DNA from: Hyperoplus lanceolatus
Taxonomy: Eukaryota > Chordata > Actinopteri > Uranoscopiformes > Ammodytidae
Reading direction: 5' to 3'
Length of the DNA stretch: 64,000 nt
NCBI GenBank assembly: GCA_026929865.2
Contig: CM049395.1
Coordinates: forward strand, 34,637,501 to 34,701,500
In this document: positions 11,198 to 22,206 of the stretch, piece after piece
How positions within the stretch are numbered: position 1 is the first letter of the stretch
Layout: each line of letters opens with the position of its first letter
The notes under the pieces: model-generated
Told to the model about the DNA's origin: nothing
Database searches by the model: none
What the model saw: the letters and a program-made list of their open reading frames with translations, nothing else
Position numbers and translations under genes: made by a program

Positions 11198-12473
11198 AGC
11201 TCACATATTATGCACTTTGCTGTCAATTTTATATGGTCTAAGTAGTCCCTAATACTTGTTTTTTTAGATGTTTGCTGAAAAACCCGTTCAGATCATTTAT
11301 TGTAGCAAGCCTCTATACCCTGATTGTCCTCTGGTCTCAGGATGACCTATATTTGTGCGATCTGGTTGGCCCCTCCCACCTCTCTGCCGGGCTTTCTTTA
11401 TATGTCCATGGGGCTCTCTCACTGTCTCTGCCTTGCTCTCGCGATACTAGAGAGACACTGCGTGACTGCGAACATGTTGTGTTTACCCGGAGCTAAGCCA
11501 TAGCTGGTTGCTTGTCCCAAAGCTAATAGCTATACACCAGTCAGGCAAAACTACCAATAAAAACTATTATTTTAGTTTCACTGTTTTAAAAAAAGCACAG
11601 GTAGCTTCCTATCCGTTGTGTTATTAAAAACGAGGCATCATTAGACTGCAAGGGGAAAGCTAAGTTAGTGTATTAGGAGCAAAACTTGGTGCTACAAATG
11701 AAGCTACATGGGCGCTAATACTAAAAATAAGACTCAGACGATTTAAACCAGTGAAAACAGTAGCTTCAAAGTGTGATTTCTACAGGAATATTTTCCCATC
11801 CTTTGTCATGTTAAAAACGAGTAATTTTCAGACTGCTGTGGGGAATATAAAAAGCGTGTTATGAGCAAATGCTGGTTGCTTGTCCCAAAGCTAATAGCTA
11901 TACACCAGTCAGGCAAAACTACCAATAAAAACTATTATTTTAGTTTCACCATTTCAAAAAAAGCACAGGTAGCGTCCTATCCCTTGTGTTATTAAAAACG
12001 AGGCATTAATAGACTGCTGTGGTTAAGATAAATTAATGGAGTATGAGCAAAAGCATTCTGTGTTGGTGTATGTAACATTCAGGCTGTACTAAGGGCATGA
12101 TCTTGTCGCTTAGCGGGGAAAACAACATGGCTGTCTCTCGGAAAATTTTCCATCGAAACTCGGGGCCGTGGACCAATAAGAAATGGGGGGGTGGGGTTAT
12201 CATAGACTAGTGCACGGTGGACGTTTCTGGGGGGGAAGCATGGACATATAAAGAAAATATGGGGATGTGGCTGTGCCGACTATTACGTAATAGTCGGCGA
12301 GAATTCTGACTGGAGTATATTGGGAGGGAGGCGTGGGGGTTTCAGAAAGGGGGAGAGTGAGAAAAGGAGAGATTGTTATTTTTTTTGATATTTTGGCAGT
12401 CTCTAGGCACACCGTGGACCCATGGATATGTTAGAACACATTTAAAAAGTGCATTTAGCATAATATGTGACCT
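11198..12473 (-). mobile_element. TTAA-flanked MITE 2, inverted relative to MITE 1
   Basis: A 1,276-bp element flanked by TTAA (11194-11197 and 12474-12477). Its left end AGCTCACATATTATGCAC matches the right end of MITE 1. Its right end is an exact 53-bp reverse complement of MITE 1's left end (12421-12473 against 10738-10790). A subterminal stretch around TCTTATTGGTCCACGGCC is shared too, at about 10827-10845 and 12164-12182. It is non-coding and longer than MITE 1, partly through an internal tandem duplication. Confidence 0.75.
11503..12023. repeat. Internal tandem duplication inside MITE 2
   Basis: About 150 bp starting GCTGGTTGCTTGTCCCAAAG at 11503 recurs at 11871 with few changes, a period of 368 bp. 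Each copy contains ACTACCAATAAAAACTATTA and a later GAGGCAT segment. The sequence between also has partly similar motifs such as TTAAAAACGAG. This explains much of the size difference between the two MITEs. Confidence 0.75.
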
Positions 12474-12477
12474 TTAA

Positions 12478-13954
12478 CCTAACACTTTATGACTTTAAAT
12501 ACATTGTACTGTTAGAAGAAAACTGAAATTGGCCTAAGAGGTAGGAAATTGGTATGACAGACATGAGTGACACACTTGGAGCTTTACAAACCGTGACTGT
12601 TACTTCAGGCGACATCGGGCATGTTTGATATGATGTTTGGAATGGGCCCATTTGCCATTTTGTTGTATCAACCAAATAACACCTCAAGTAATCGCTGAAA
12701 TCATTGTCGTTATTGTTCATCATATTTCGCTCACTACAATGTACAGACTGCTGTAGCACTGCTGCATGACATAAGCAGACTACTTAGTGTGTTAAGTGGC
12801 CCTTACATTTTCTGTCCTTGATGACAATGTGCCAGCTTATTGTTTTGTAACATATTTTATGAGCCTTGTGATCACATTTTATTCTGACACTTTATTTATT
12901 TTTTATTAATGTTTCCAACAAACACAGCAACAATCAGCTGTTGCAGTTGGCAGAGCTAGACAGCAGCTGTTGTGTTTTATGTTTTTTTAGTAAAATGAAT
13001 AAGATATATGTGAATTTGATCATAAAACAAGTAAAACATTTTGTTTCTCGGTTATAGCTACAAGCCTTTTAATGTGACCATGGGTACAATATAGTTTTAT
13101 CTACTTCCTGGTGTTAAGCAGTTAGACACGTTCTGAAATGCACTGGGTTAAAAAGCACACTATGCTGTTAAAGCAGCACAAAGCCCCAAAAGTACTTTAA
13201 GAAAATACTTTTACGGACAGTGTTAGTGACAGCAAACAAGCATCAACTGATAAACTGATGCAGGAATAAAATATTTTGCTAAAGATGCTCTCATTTTTTT
13301 TATGTTAAGAATTGAACACATTTCTATGTAGGTATAATGTAAATTAAGAACAAAAAAAGACTATTCGTAATGTAAAGGTGTCTTATTGTCAATCGTCATT
13401 GGACCCTGCAGTTCTCCCTGAGCTCCAAAGTTCCCAAAGATTTTATATTTGAGTTCATTCTTATAGTTTTACAACACGCAACTTGAATGTTTTGGTTCAC
13501 TCACTGCTCTCTCATTAATCTTGTTTCCACCTGCGACTGTGAGCTGGTAAACAAAGTGGAGTACTTAAACAGCAGCTAAACAGCCAGATATTTGCCTCAG
13601 GAGTTGGTGGAGATCAGACCAAAGCTAAGTGGAGACTGTGGCCTGATACACTTCCAATGAATGTTAATCTTGCTCTGTATCTGCTGGATGTTTAAATAAA
13701 TAACTGTTTACAAACATATTCATATCAATGTTATATGGTGGTAATATTTCAATATAATGTTAATAACTTGGTGTATAGTACTACTAATAATAATAAAGCA
13801 GGTTTAAACAATAATGGTTTGTTGTTGCCAGATGGAGGTTCCGGCGAGCAATATATGTTCATAATACATACTCAACATTATTTGAGAAAAAAATCCCCAC
13901 GTGAAGGTAACTAAGGCAAGCTGAATTTGCATATCCAATCAATATTTGATATTC
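12478..13954. other. Intron sequence without recognised feature
   Basis: AT-rich intron DNA between MITE 2 and the decayed L2 piece. No coding, RNA or repeat content recognised. Confidence 0.55.
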
Positions 13955-14240
13955 TCATGTGGTTCATACATTCTGAATAGCAGAGGACCTACAATTGAAC
14001 CCTGAGGGATCCCACAAGAAAAAGTGGACTTATGATGAGAAGGAATTTCCAACACAGGCCGAGGACCTTTGGCTAAATATGATGAAACCTATTCAAGTAC
14101 TGATACTGAGAAACCCCCACCACCATGTTTCAGCAAATAAGGTGGTCTATGGTGTAAAAGGCGAATATAAAATCTAGAGGAGGCCACCATTGATGCATCA
14201 GCTGCCAAGAGGAGATCATTAGTGGTGAGGATTTATTCTT
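13955..14240 (-). pseudogene. Decayed L2/CR1-type LINE reverse transcriptase piece
   Basis: On the minus strand a frame reads AFYTIDHLI, recalling the RT motif A surroundings AFDTVDH. After a frame change the strand reads CGIPQGSIVGPLLFRMY, the conserved motif B region (GVPQGSILGPLLF). The piece is about 290 bp, 5'- and 3'-truncated, with stops and frame changes, so it is an old LINE relic. It abuts the MITE beginning at 14243. Confidence 0.7.
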
Positions 14241-14242
14241 CA

Positions 14243-15382
14243 GGGGCCGTATTCACAAAACATTTTATCTTAGCGCTAAGAGTACTCCTAAGGAGCACTA
14301 AAAGTTCTTATTAAGGAGTAATTTCTTAAAACCTATTCACAAAGCTGCTAAGACCAACTTTTACTAAGGAATGGGAGGGACTCCTAAGCTAAGAATAGAG
14401 GGTGTGGTTGACCCTGTTGCTATGGATGACGTCATGTTCATACCTTCTATGCCCACAGTGATTGGCTGAGAGGGAATGAGTCCCTAAGAGTGAATTTATG
14501 ATAGAAACACAGTGGGAGATATCCATATTGTGTCGCTGTATTAAAGTAAATAGTTTTTATATAGCCTACAATTAATGACAAGTGACACTGATTTAACATG
14601 AAACCAAGATACTGCAGGGTTTCCCACACATTCGTTCACAATTAACCTACAATAGCGCCACATAGGCCTATTCATTTTAAATTTTACAATGATTTGAATC
14701 GGAAAAAATATCCTTGTTGAATAGCTGCAAGCCATGCACTCTCACTGTATTTTTCTCAACGGCGGACTATGCAGCAATAGTCAGACAGCGAGAAACCAGG
14801 AAATTCACAATTCAGAAACAACAGCCGGCGAAATCGTAAAGTACATGCGGAAGGAAAAAGGCGAGACGCGCAAATATACAGTAGCGGATCTGTGGAACGG
14901 AGGAGATGCTGCGAAGCGCCACATATAGGCCTACTCTAGTAGGAAATTAAACCCAAACGTGACACCAACAGTAACTTTCAGTGCATCGTAAACCCAAAGC
15001 AACTGCAGGAAAAGGAACTTAATAAATAATGTTTTATATAAATATAATAAATATAAATGTGTCTATACTTTCTAAATATAGCTTTACGATCATTAAACCC
15101 TTACAGCTATTAAAGGTACCTTTCATAAAGCTCACTAGCATTAAATCTCTCCAAAACACCATCAAATGGTTGTCTGTGATTTACTCTTAGTGACTTAGGA
15201 GTCCTCTTTTCATAGATTTAGGAGCTAGTTTTAACGCTAAAATGCTTTGTGAATTACACTTATCTTAAAAAGTTAGGAGTCCTAAAACTAGGAGTGAAAC
15301 GCCCCTTATTTTTGAGAGTTACTCCTAAATCAGCACGTTAGGACCTACTCTTAGCCTTAAAATGTTTTGTGAATAAGGCCCC
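14243..15382. mobile_element. Non-autonomous DNA transposon with GGGGCC termini
   Basis: A 1,140-bp element with imperfect terminal inverted repeats of about 45-50 bp. The left end is GGGGCCGTATTCACAAAACA and the right end, reversed, is GGGGCCTTATTCACAAAACA. Subterminal TTAGGAGT/ACTCCTAA motifs repeat in both orientations near each end. No transposase is recognisable. A frame at 14734-14928 (64 residues) matches nothing I know. I could not define a convincing target duplication, so the superfamily is not assigned; PIF/Harbinger-like is a guess. Confidence 0.7.
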
Positions 15383-17520
15383 AGGTCTCTTAAACAAGAC
15401 TGAAATGTTCAAAGACCGTCTTCTGTAGCAGGAAATGTTTTCTCTAGGACTTTGGGAAGAAAGGGAATTTTGAAGATGACTCTAGGGTAGTTCATATTTT
15501 TGAAGTAGTGGCTGGACTATTGTGCTTGAAAGAAAAGGGCCAATTAACTACATTAAAGCGGCTACGAGTAACATTTAAATATCTTTTAAACAGCCTCATG
15601 TTTCCTCTGATAATCATAAATTACCTTTAACAGCAAACGAGACCATCAGTGCAAAGAAAGACGTTTTTAAATAGTTTTTATTACTGCTTTTGGTCTGGTC
15701 GCACACCCAGTCCGATTTTCGGTTCGCTCGTGCAGGCTCTATGGTCACATATCCGTATTGGTCGCAGATTTCAGTGTGGCGCAGCAACGTGAATTGAGAA
15801 GCCTATCCCTCCAGGTGAGGGAAGGGGAGACAGTTATTTGTCGTCATAATGACTGATAACGGGGCTGAACCATCAAAGAAAAAATGCAATGAAGAAAAGC
15901 TAAAAGGGAGAGTGATATAGGCTACGGGCGGGACCAGGGCGTTGCCAAGCAACGTGTATACAATTTCACGAGAGCGAAACTAGACTGCAGTGTTTACTCC
16001 TAAATGAATGAGCGGTTGGTACTAACACAAAGTTTGCTTTGCTTCACCATCATCAGATAACCATTATCTGAAATAGTCATTATTTACAACAACATAAACA
16101 CATTACCTCATCGTGATCCATACTAACTGCCGTCTCTCGTTCATTCGCTTTCTGTGAGGAGTCGGACACGTAATCTTTCAGCTCCGTGAGAGAGAGAGTA
16201 GTTAGGTGACACTGCTGCATCAACTCATTGCAATCAGGTGTGTGTGGCAATGACTGGCATTAGTTGATGCACTGTCAAAGCCACTCTCACGGAGCCAAAA
16301 AGAGTCCTCACACTTTCAACACACGGACATGCACTATATTGCTCCCTTCTCAGTTCACACTCGCGCGCCTGGCACGAGCTAGAAAACAGCTTTGCGACAG
16401 CGGGCGTCGTAAAAATACTACCGCTTTTGTCCAAAGGGGACGCCAACGTGCCATGTTACTCGTAGTGGCTTTAATAGATCATAAGCAATTATAATTTGTT
16501 ATACACATACTGCTTCTCCTCATTTCTACATTATCAAGGTCCAACTTCATCGAATGACTAATTGTGAAAAATTCGAGATTGTAGGAACAGTGTCAAGAGA
16601 ATAGGTGATTGCGTTCATGTAGGGCACACCTACAATGTGTTACGAAATGGTAATAATGCTGTAGTAAAATAATCCAGTGCAGCAGAGATTACCAAGGGTG
16701 ACGAACGGGTCACAAGTAGGAGGAGTCATTTTAATTCTGAATAAATGTGTAAATTATACTGGCTGTCCCTGTATATTATCTCAACACACTCAATTACCTC
16801 TCCAGCAACAACAACATCCAGTCCTGCTAAATCATGTTGCATGTGCAAATGAACCCATCTGCATTCTGTCCTGGCAATATCGCTAGAAGCCTCCCGTGTA
16901 ACATATTCATTGAGACGAAACGTGGAAAAATTACATCGCTTGTATTCATCTTGTTTTGGCTGATGAAAACCTCTGCACATTCTGCTGCTCTCATCAGGTC
17001 GGGCTGTTTCTCAACGTTGTAATGATTGGAATTTTGGTTGGTTTTAAGCTTGGCGAGATACAAAGTCTGTGTGGCCTAATATTAGTAGAAGATATGTGAG
17101 GAGACATAAAGAGGTCACAGGTGTAAGAATGCTGAACATCAGTTCAGAGGTTGTTCAGTTAGTTGCTTCCATGAGCTCGTATCGTCATCCAAAACAACTC
17201 TTTGTACAGTACAGCTGCTGAAAGATTCAAATACGACACTGATTATACGAGTTGAACACAATAAAGATTAGTCACACAGCAGTCAAGTCCTTCTGGATGG
17301 AAGTAATTAATGCAATATCGGTAATTATGAATATAAAGCTCCAACTATGTCATTCCGCTAGCCTGATTAGATTAGTTCCAAAACAGACAGAAAATTGCAG
17401 GCTTGGTTTTTTCGGGGGTGCTGAATTAGACTATTTGCGAGCCAAGATGTTTTTTTTAAATAGAAAAGTGGTTTCTTGAATTTATTTAAATGTCCTTTGT
17501 ATGCAAGGAATAACAAGTCA
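15383..17520. other. Unclassified intron stretch, includes a nested hairpin
   Basis: No coding family recognised. An imperfect 115-bp hairpin lies at 16181-16295. Its outer arms are GCTCCGTGAGAG and CTCTCACGGAGC, and its inner arms TGCATCAACT (16216-16225) and AGTTGATGCA (16262-16271). This may be the remains of a foldback MITE. Frames on both strands near 16700-17060 are open for 60-84 codons but unrecognised. The region is less AT-rich than its surroundings near 16300-16450, which suggests inserted DNA. Confidence 0.5.
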
Positions 17521-19056
17521 CTAGAAAATGCATTTCCTGCTGAAAATGCGTGTGAATGCTGAAACAGCTTACGCTAAACTGGATAGCTGAGTATGAAGAT
17601 TTGAAAAAGGTCTATAAAGGTTTATAAAGTTGTTGAAGTTTATAAAGGTCATAATTGTGTAAAATAAGTTTAAAAGGAGTTGAAAAGTTGAATATATAGA
17701 GGTTTGAATAACATTTCTTGCTGAAATTATGAAGAAGTTGAAAGACATGGATAAAAATCTTAAAACTATGAAAGAGTAATTGAATAGACTTGGAGCTAAA
17801 CTACCTTGATGGCTTGAATTTATATGTATCAGCTAAAGGAGTATGAAGATGTGGAAAAGTAAGCAATCGTCTTAAGTATGAACAGTAGTGAATTGTTGAA
17901 CTCTAATAGGAATGTTGTTGAATATTTAAAAATGTCTAGATAAAATTATAATTGAAAGACATGAAAAAAAAATTATGTGTGAAATAGGCCTTCAAAGAGC
18001 AGAGTGTTTGCCCCATTTCAACTGTGCCTCTCCGAACTGTCTAATAAAGCGGAAAAAAGAAAAAAATAATCAAGAAAAAAAAGTGAAATTGCCCTTTAAT
18101 GGGCAGATTGAGTCACCAAGGTGAGTGTATGTCTTATTGAGGGTCTGTGATCAGGCAGAAATCCCACCTTTTAGAGGCCTCAGAGAGGTAATTTCATCCA
18201 AAACGTCACCTCAAACCGCTGCCTCTAACTGACGGACTGTGAGTCTAACTGACAAAATTATTTTATTGTTAGAACCAGAAGAATCTGATGAAGACACAGT
18301 GTGAAGATTATGTCTGTAATGTGAAGAATATGAGAACCAGAGCATTTTAAAGGTGTGTTACAGTATGCCTTTCTCCAGAAATGTCATGTCTCAGTTATCA
18401 AGGCGGCAGTTGGTTGGACACCATTTAGCTTGAAAGCCCAAAACTTCCATTGTGTAGGTCCGATTGCTTCAGTAGTCACATCTATGCGACCGGCAGAATA
18501 TGTCCTACATTTTGATGTAAAAAATATTCGCGTAGGGTTTAATTTGTGGGAGTGAGAGGCAGTTATGTGGAAGGTTTTGGTGTATTTTTACAACAGTTCT
18601 ACACTGTAACAGTTGGTTCCCCCACTCTGCCTCTGAACATTCCGTGCCATCCTGATCCCATTATAAATTTAGAAAGAGGTTGAAAAAAGCTTAAAACTAA
18701 ATGTGTTTGTTCAAAGACTGTTTAAGATTTTAAAAGTTGAATAGGAATTGAATAGCTGTAATTAATGTGAATTGTTTAACGTTTGAATGGAGTCTGTAGC
18801 TGAAAAAATGCCAGAGGAGATAGGTTTCAAAGCAGAGGAAGTTTTAGCGGTTTGGAATGCTGCTCCTATCCGCTTCAATGTTAAAATAATTTGTTAAAAA
18901 GCTGAATATTTTAAAAAGTTTAAAAGGTAGAAAAAAGCTGAAAGGTGACCCATCATGTCCTTAAGAGCTGAACATGTTGGTATTTGTATGGTTAAAATAG
19001 CTGAAGATTTGAAGGAGGTATGAAGGTCCAAAAAACGTACGGAAGAAGTAGCGGAA
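17521..19056 (+). repeat. 1.54-kb repeat unit, right block, copy 1
   Basis: Sense-oriented copy of the unit seen reversed at 7286-10363. It begins CTAGAAAATGCATTTCCTGC and ends ACGTACGGAAGAAGTAGCGG. The 66-codon frame is open at 18355-18555 and again starts with GTG, not ATG. The unit is followed by AATAATAATAATAA and the next copy. Confidence 0.85.
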
Positions 19057-19068
19057 TAATAATAATAA

Positions 19069-20595
19069 CTAGAAAATGCATTTCCTGCTGAAAATGCGTG
19101 TGAATGCTGAAACAGCTTACGCTAAACTGGATAGCTGAGTATGAAGATTTGAAAAAGTTTAAAAGGGTCTATAAAGATTTATAAAGTTGTTAAAGTTTAT
19201 AAAGGTCATAATTGTGTAAAATAAGTTTAAAAGGAGTTGAAAAGTTGAATATATAGAGGTTTGAATAACATTTCTTGCTGAAATTATGAAGAAGTTGAAA
19301 GACATGGATAAAAATCTTAAAACTATGAAAGAGTAATTGAATAGACTTGGAGCTAAACTACCTTGATGGCTTGAATTTATATGTATCAGCTAAAGGAGTA
19401 TGAAGATGTGGAAAAGTAAGCAATCGTCTTAAGTATGAACAGTAGTGAATTGTTGAACTCTAATAGGAATGTTGTTGAATATTTAAAAATGTCTAGATAA
19501 AATTATAATTGAAAGACATGAAAAAAAATGTATGTGTGAAATAGGCCTTCAAAGACCAGAGTGTTTACCACATTTCAACTTTGTCTCTCCAAACTGTCTA
19601 ATAAAGCGGAAAAAAGAAGAAAGAAAATCAAGAAAAATAAGTGAAATTGCCCTTTAATGGGCAGAGTGAGTGTATGTCTTATTGAGGGTCTGTGATCAGG
19701 CAGAAATCCCACCTTTTAGAGGCCTCAGAGAGGTCATTTCATCCAAAACGCCACCTCAAACCGCTGCCTCTAACTGACAGACCGTGAGTCTAACTGACAA
19801 AATTATTTTATTGTTAGAACCAGAAGAATCTGATGAAGACACAGTGTGAAGATTGTGCCTGTAATGTGAAGAATATGAGAACCAGACTATTTTAAAGGTG
19901 TGGTACAGTCTGCCTTTCTCCAGAAATGTCATGTCTTAGTTATCGAGGCAGCAGTTGGTTAGACACCATTTAGCTGGGAAGCCCAGACCTCCCATTGTGT
20001 AGGTCCAATTGCTTCAGTAGTCACATCTATGCGACCGGCAGAATATGTCCTACATTTTGATGTAAAAATGATCCACGTAGGGTTTAATTTGTTGGAGTGA
20101 GAGGCAGTTATGTGGAAGGTTTTGGTGTATTTTTACACCAGTTCTACACTGTAACAGTTGGTTCCCCCACTCTGCCTCTGAACATTCCGTCCCATCCGGA
20201 TCCCATTATAAATTTAGAAAGAGGCTGGAAAAAGCTTAAAACTAAAACTGTGTTTGTTCAAAGACAGTTGAAGATTTTAAAAAGTTGAATAGGAATTTAA
20301 TAGCTGTAATTAATGTGAATTGTTTAACGTTTGAATGGAGTCTCTAGCTGAAAAAATGCGGGAGGAGATAGGTTTCACAGCAGAGGAAGTTTTAGCGGTT
20401 TGGAATGCTGCTCCCATCCGCTTCAGTGTTAAAAACGTTGGTTAAAAAGCTGAATATTTTAAATATTTGAAAAGGTAGAAAAAAATTAAAAGAGGTCCAC
20501 ACATGTCCTTAAAGAGCTGAACATTTTGGTATATGAATGGTTGAAATAGCTGAAGATTTGAAGGAGTTGAAGAAAGCCAAAAAACGTAAAAAAAA
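19069..20595 (+). repeat. 1.54-kb repeat unit, right block, copy 2
   Basis: Second tandem copy in the right block, ending near AAAAACGTAAAAAAAAT and followed by the palindrome array. The frame equivalent to the 66-codon one (19900-20100) has a TAG in place of the Trp codon at codon 21 (19960-19962). With 17521-19056 this block is the reverse complement of 7286-10363, about 7.2 kb away. Confidence 0.85.
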
Positions 20596-20726
20596 TAAGT
20601 TTAAAGATTTGGATAACAATAGTGTGAATGCTCCAGCATTCACACTAATAATAAAGATTTGGATAACAATAGAGTGAATGCTGGAAGCTCCAGCATTCAC
20701 ACTAAATAAAGATTTGGATAACAATA
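20596..20726. repeat. Palindrome array, left part
   Basis: Tandem copies of a unit of about 50-54 bp: AAAGATTTGGATAACAAT followed by a palindrome with GTGTGAATGCTGGA arms. Palindromes lie at 20621-20646 (a shortened 26-bp form) and 20671-20703 (one change, AGAGTG). The third unit breaks off at AACAATA (20726), where the foldback element begins. Confidence 0.85.
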
Positions 20727-20840
20727 TACCCAGGGGGCAAAGTGATTTTATGGATATGGAGCGTTGTAAAAGGTTGTTCACCAAAAATGACATTTAGGAC
20801 CTTCCACGATCACAACCTGGGTGGACAACCTGGTCAACAA

Positions 20841-21909
20841 CCGTTAAACCGAAATAAGTTATCACTAAATTTAGAAAAAACTAAATTCATGATGTTTGGC
20901 AGGAGAGCATCAGATGTCGCTGTAAAAATCAAGGTAAATGGGATTGAAATTCAAAGGGTCAAGCAACACAAAGTCCTAGGGGTAATAATTGACGATAAAT
21001 TAAGCTGGAAACCACAAGTTAGCCATCTCAGGGGCAAAATAGCCAGGAGTATTTCTATACTTTGGAAAGCACAACATTGTTTCAATCAAAAGGCCTTACT
21101 TGTGTTATACTGGAGTTTAGTTTCCCCACATCTGCATTACTGTGCTGAAATATGGGGAAACACTTACAAAGGTACATTGCACCCGTTGGAGATTCTTCAA
21201 AAGAAAGCAATACGAATTATTTACCAAGCCAATTACAGGGCACACACTAATAACTTTTTTATTGAAGGTAGAATTCTCAAATTACGTGATGTGGTAAATT
21301 ACCACACAGTACAAATTATTTACAAGGCTTCAAAAAAAGCCTTCCAAACAGTTTACAAGTAATGTTTGAAGACAGAGAAGTTTTGCATGATTTAAGAAGA
21401 AAAGATAAATTCACTGAGAAAAATATACGGACCACACTTAAATCCTTTTCGATTTCTATAAAGGGTATTAAGCTGTGGAATGGACTTGATGAAGTTGTCA
21501 CAGGGAGTTGCAGTTTGCGCAATTTCAAAGCAAATTATGTTTCAAAAATTATTGAAAATTACAGACTAATAACCTGAGCACAATGTCAATGTCACTTACA
21601 TATCAATATTGTAAAGAATAATACAGGCCAGCTGTCAGACTTGTTTTTGAATACTTTTGCAGAAGTGTTTTGACTACCAGTTAAGAAATGGAACAGGCCA
21701 AATACAAGGCCACTTCACACTTTATACACTTGGCATTGTCACAGAGAAACTGAACTGTGCTGAACTGATCTTAAAAGCTGAAGCAATTACATTAAAATTG
21801 ATTGTGTATTGGACTGCAGATTCTTAAAAAAAAAAAAAAAAAATGTATGTGTATGTATGTGTATGTATATGTATATGTATATATATATATATGTATATAT
21901 GTATATATG

Positions 21910-22002
<93 letters not shown>

Positions 22003-22206
22003 ATGTTTTTTGTTTTATTTTTATTTTCTGTAACAGTAACTGTGTATCTGAATCCGAATTTGATGAAAATGGGGGCGGGACCTGATAAGCCTTTGGCTTC
22101 TTCCGTCTCCCTTCGGACAACACAAAGTATGATGTATGAATATTTTCAAGAGAAAATTGTGTATTGTGTGGAATTGTCCAAAAGAATAATAAATAAATAA
22201 ATAAAA
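20841..22206 (+). mobile_element. CR1/L2-like LINE, 5'-truncated, inside the foldback
   Basis: Begins at TTAAACCGAAATAAG in the RT domain just after the catalytic YADD-type motif and runs to a TAAATAAATAAA tail. Readable protein includes RNKLSLNLEKTKFMMFG, the WGNTYKGTLHP region and the C-terminal IKLWNGLDEVVTG. Compared with the longer copy at 57008-58660, an A-run is 7 rather than 8 bases at about 21328, which shifts the frame after KASKK; the last part reads on from 21362. AACAA at 20836-20840 and 22207-22211 looks like a 5-bp target duplication, supported by the unbroken sequence on the other foldback arm. Confidence 0.85.
21838..21996. repeat. (TA)n / (GTAT)n microsatellite in LINE 3' UTR
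   Basis: GTATGTAT-type repeat grading into a long, pure TA run. The LINE copy at 57-58 kb has only a short TATATA run here (about 58420-58443), so this is an expansion specific to this insertion. Confidence 0.9.

Noticed and set aside
10738-12473. A single 1.74-kb transposon with 53-bp perfect terminal inverted repeats
   Set aside because: Internal TTAA sites at 11095 and 11194 with matching second ends show two separate members of one family in opposite orientation; the long TIR is simply the same end seen twice.
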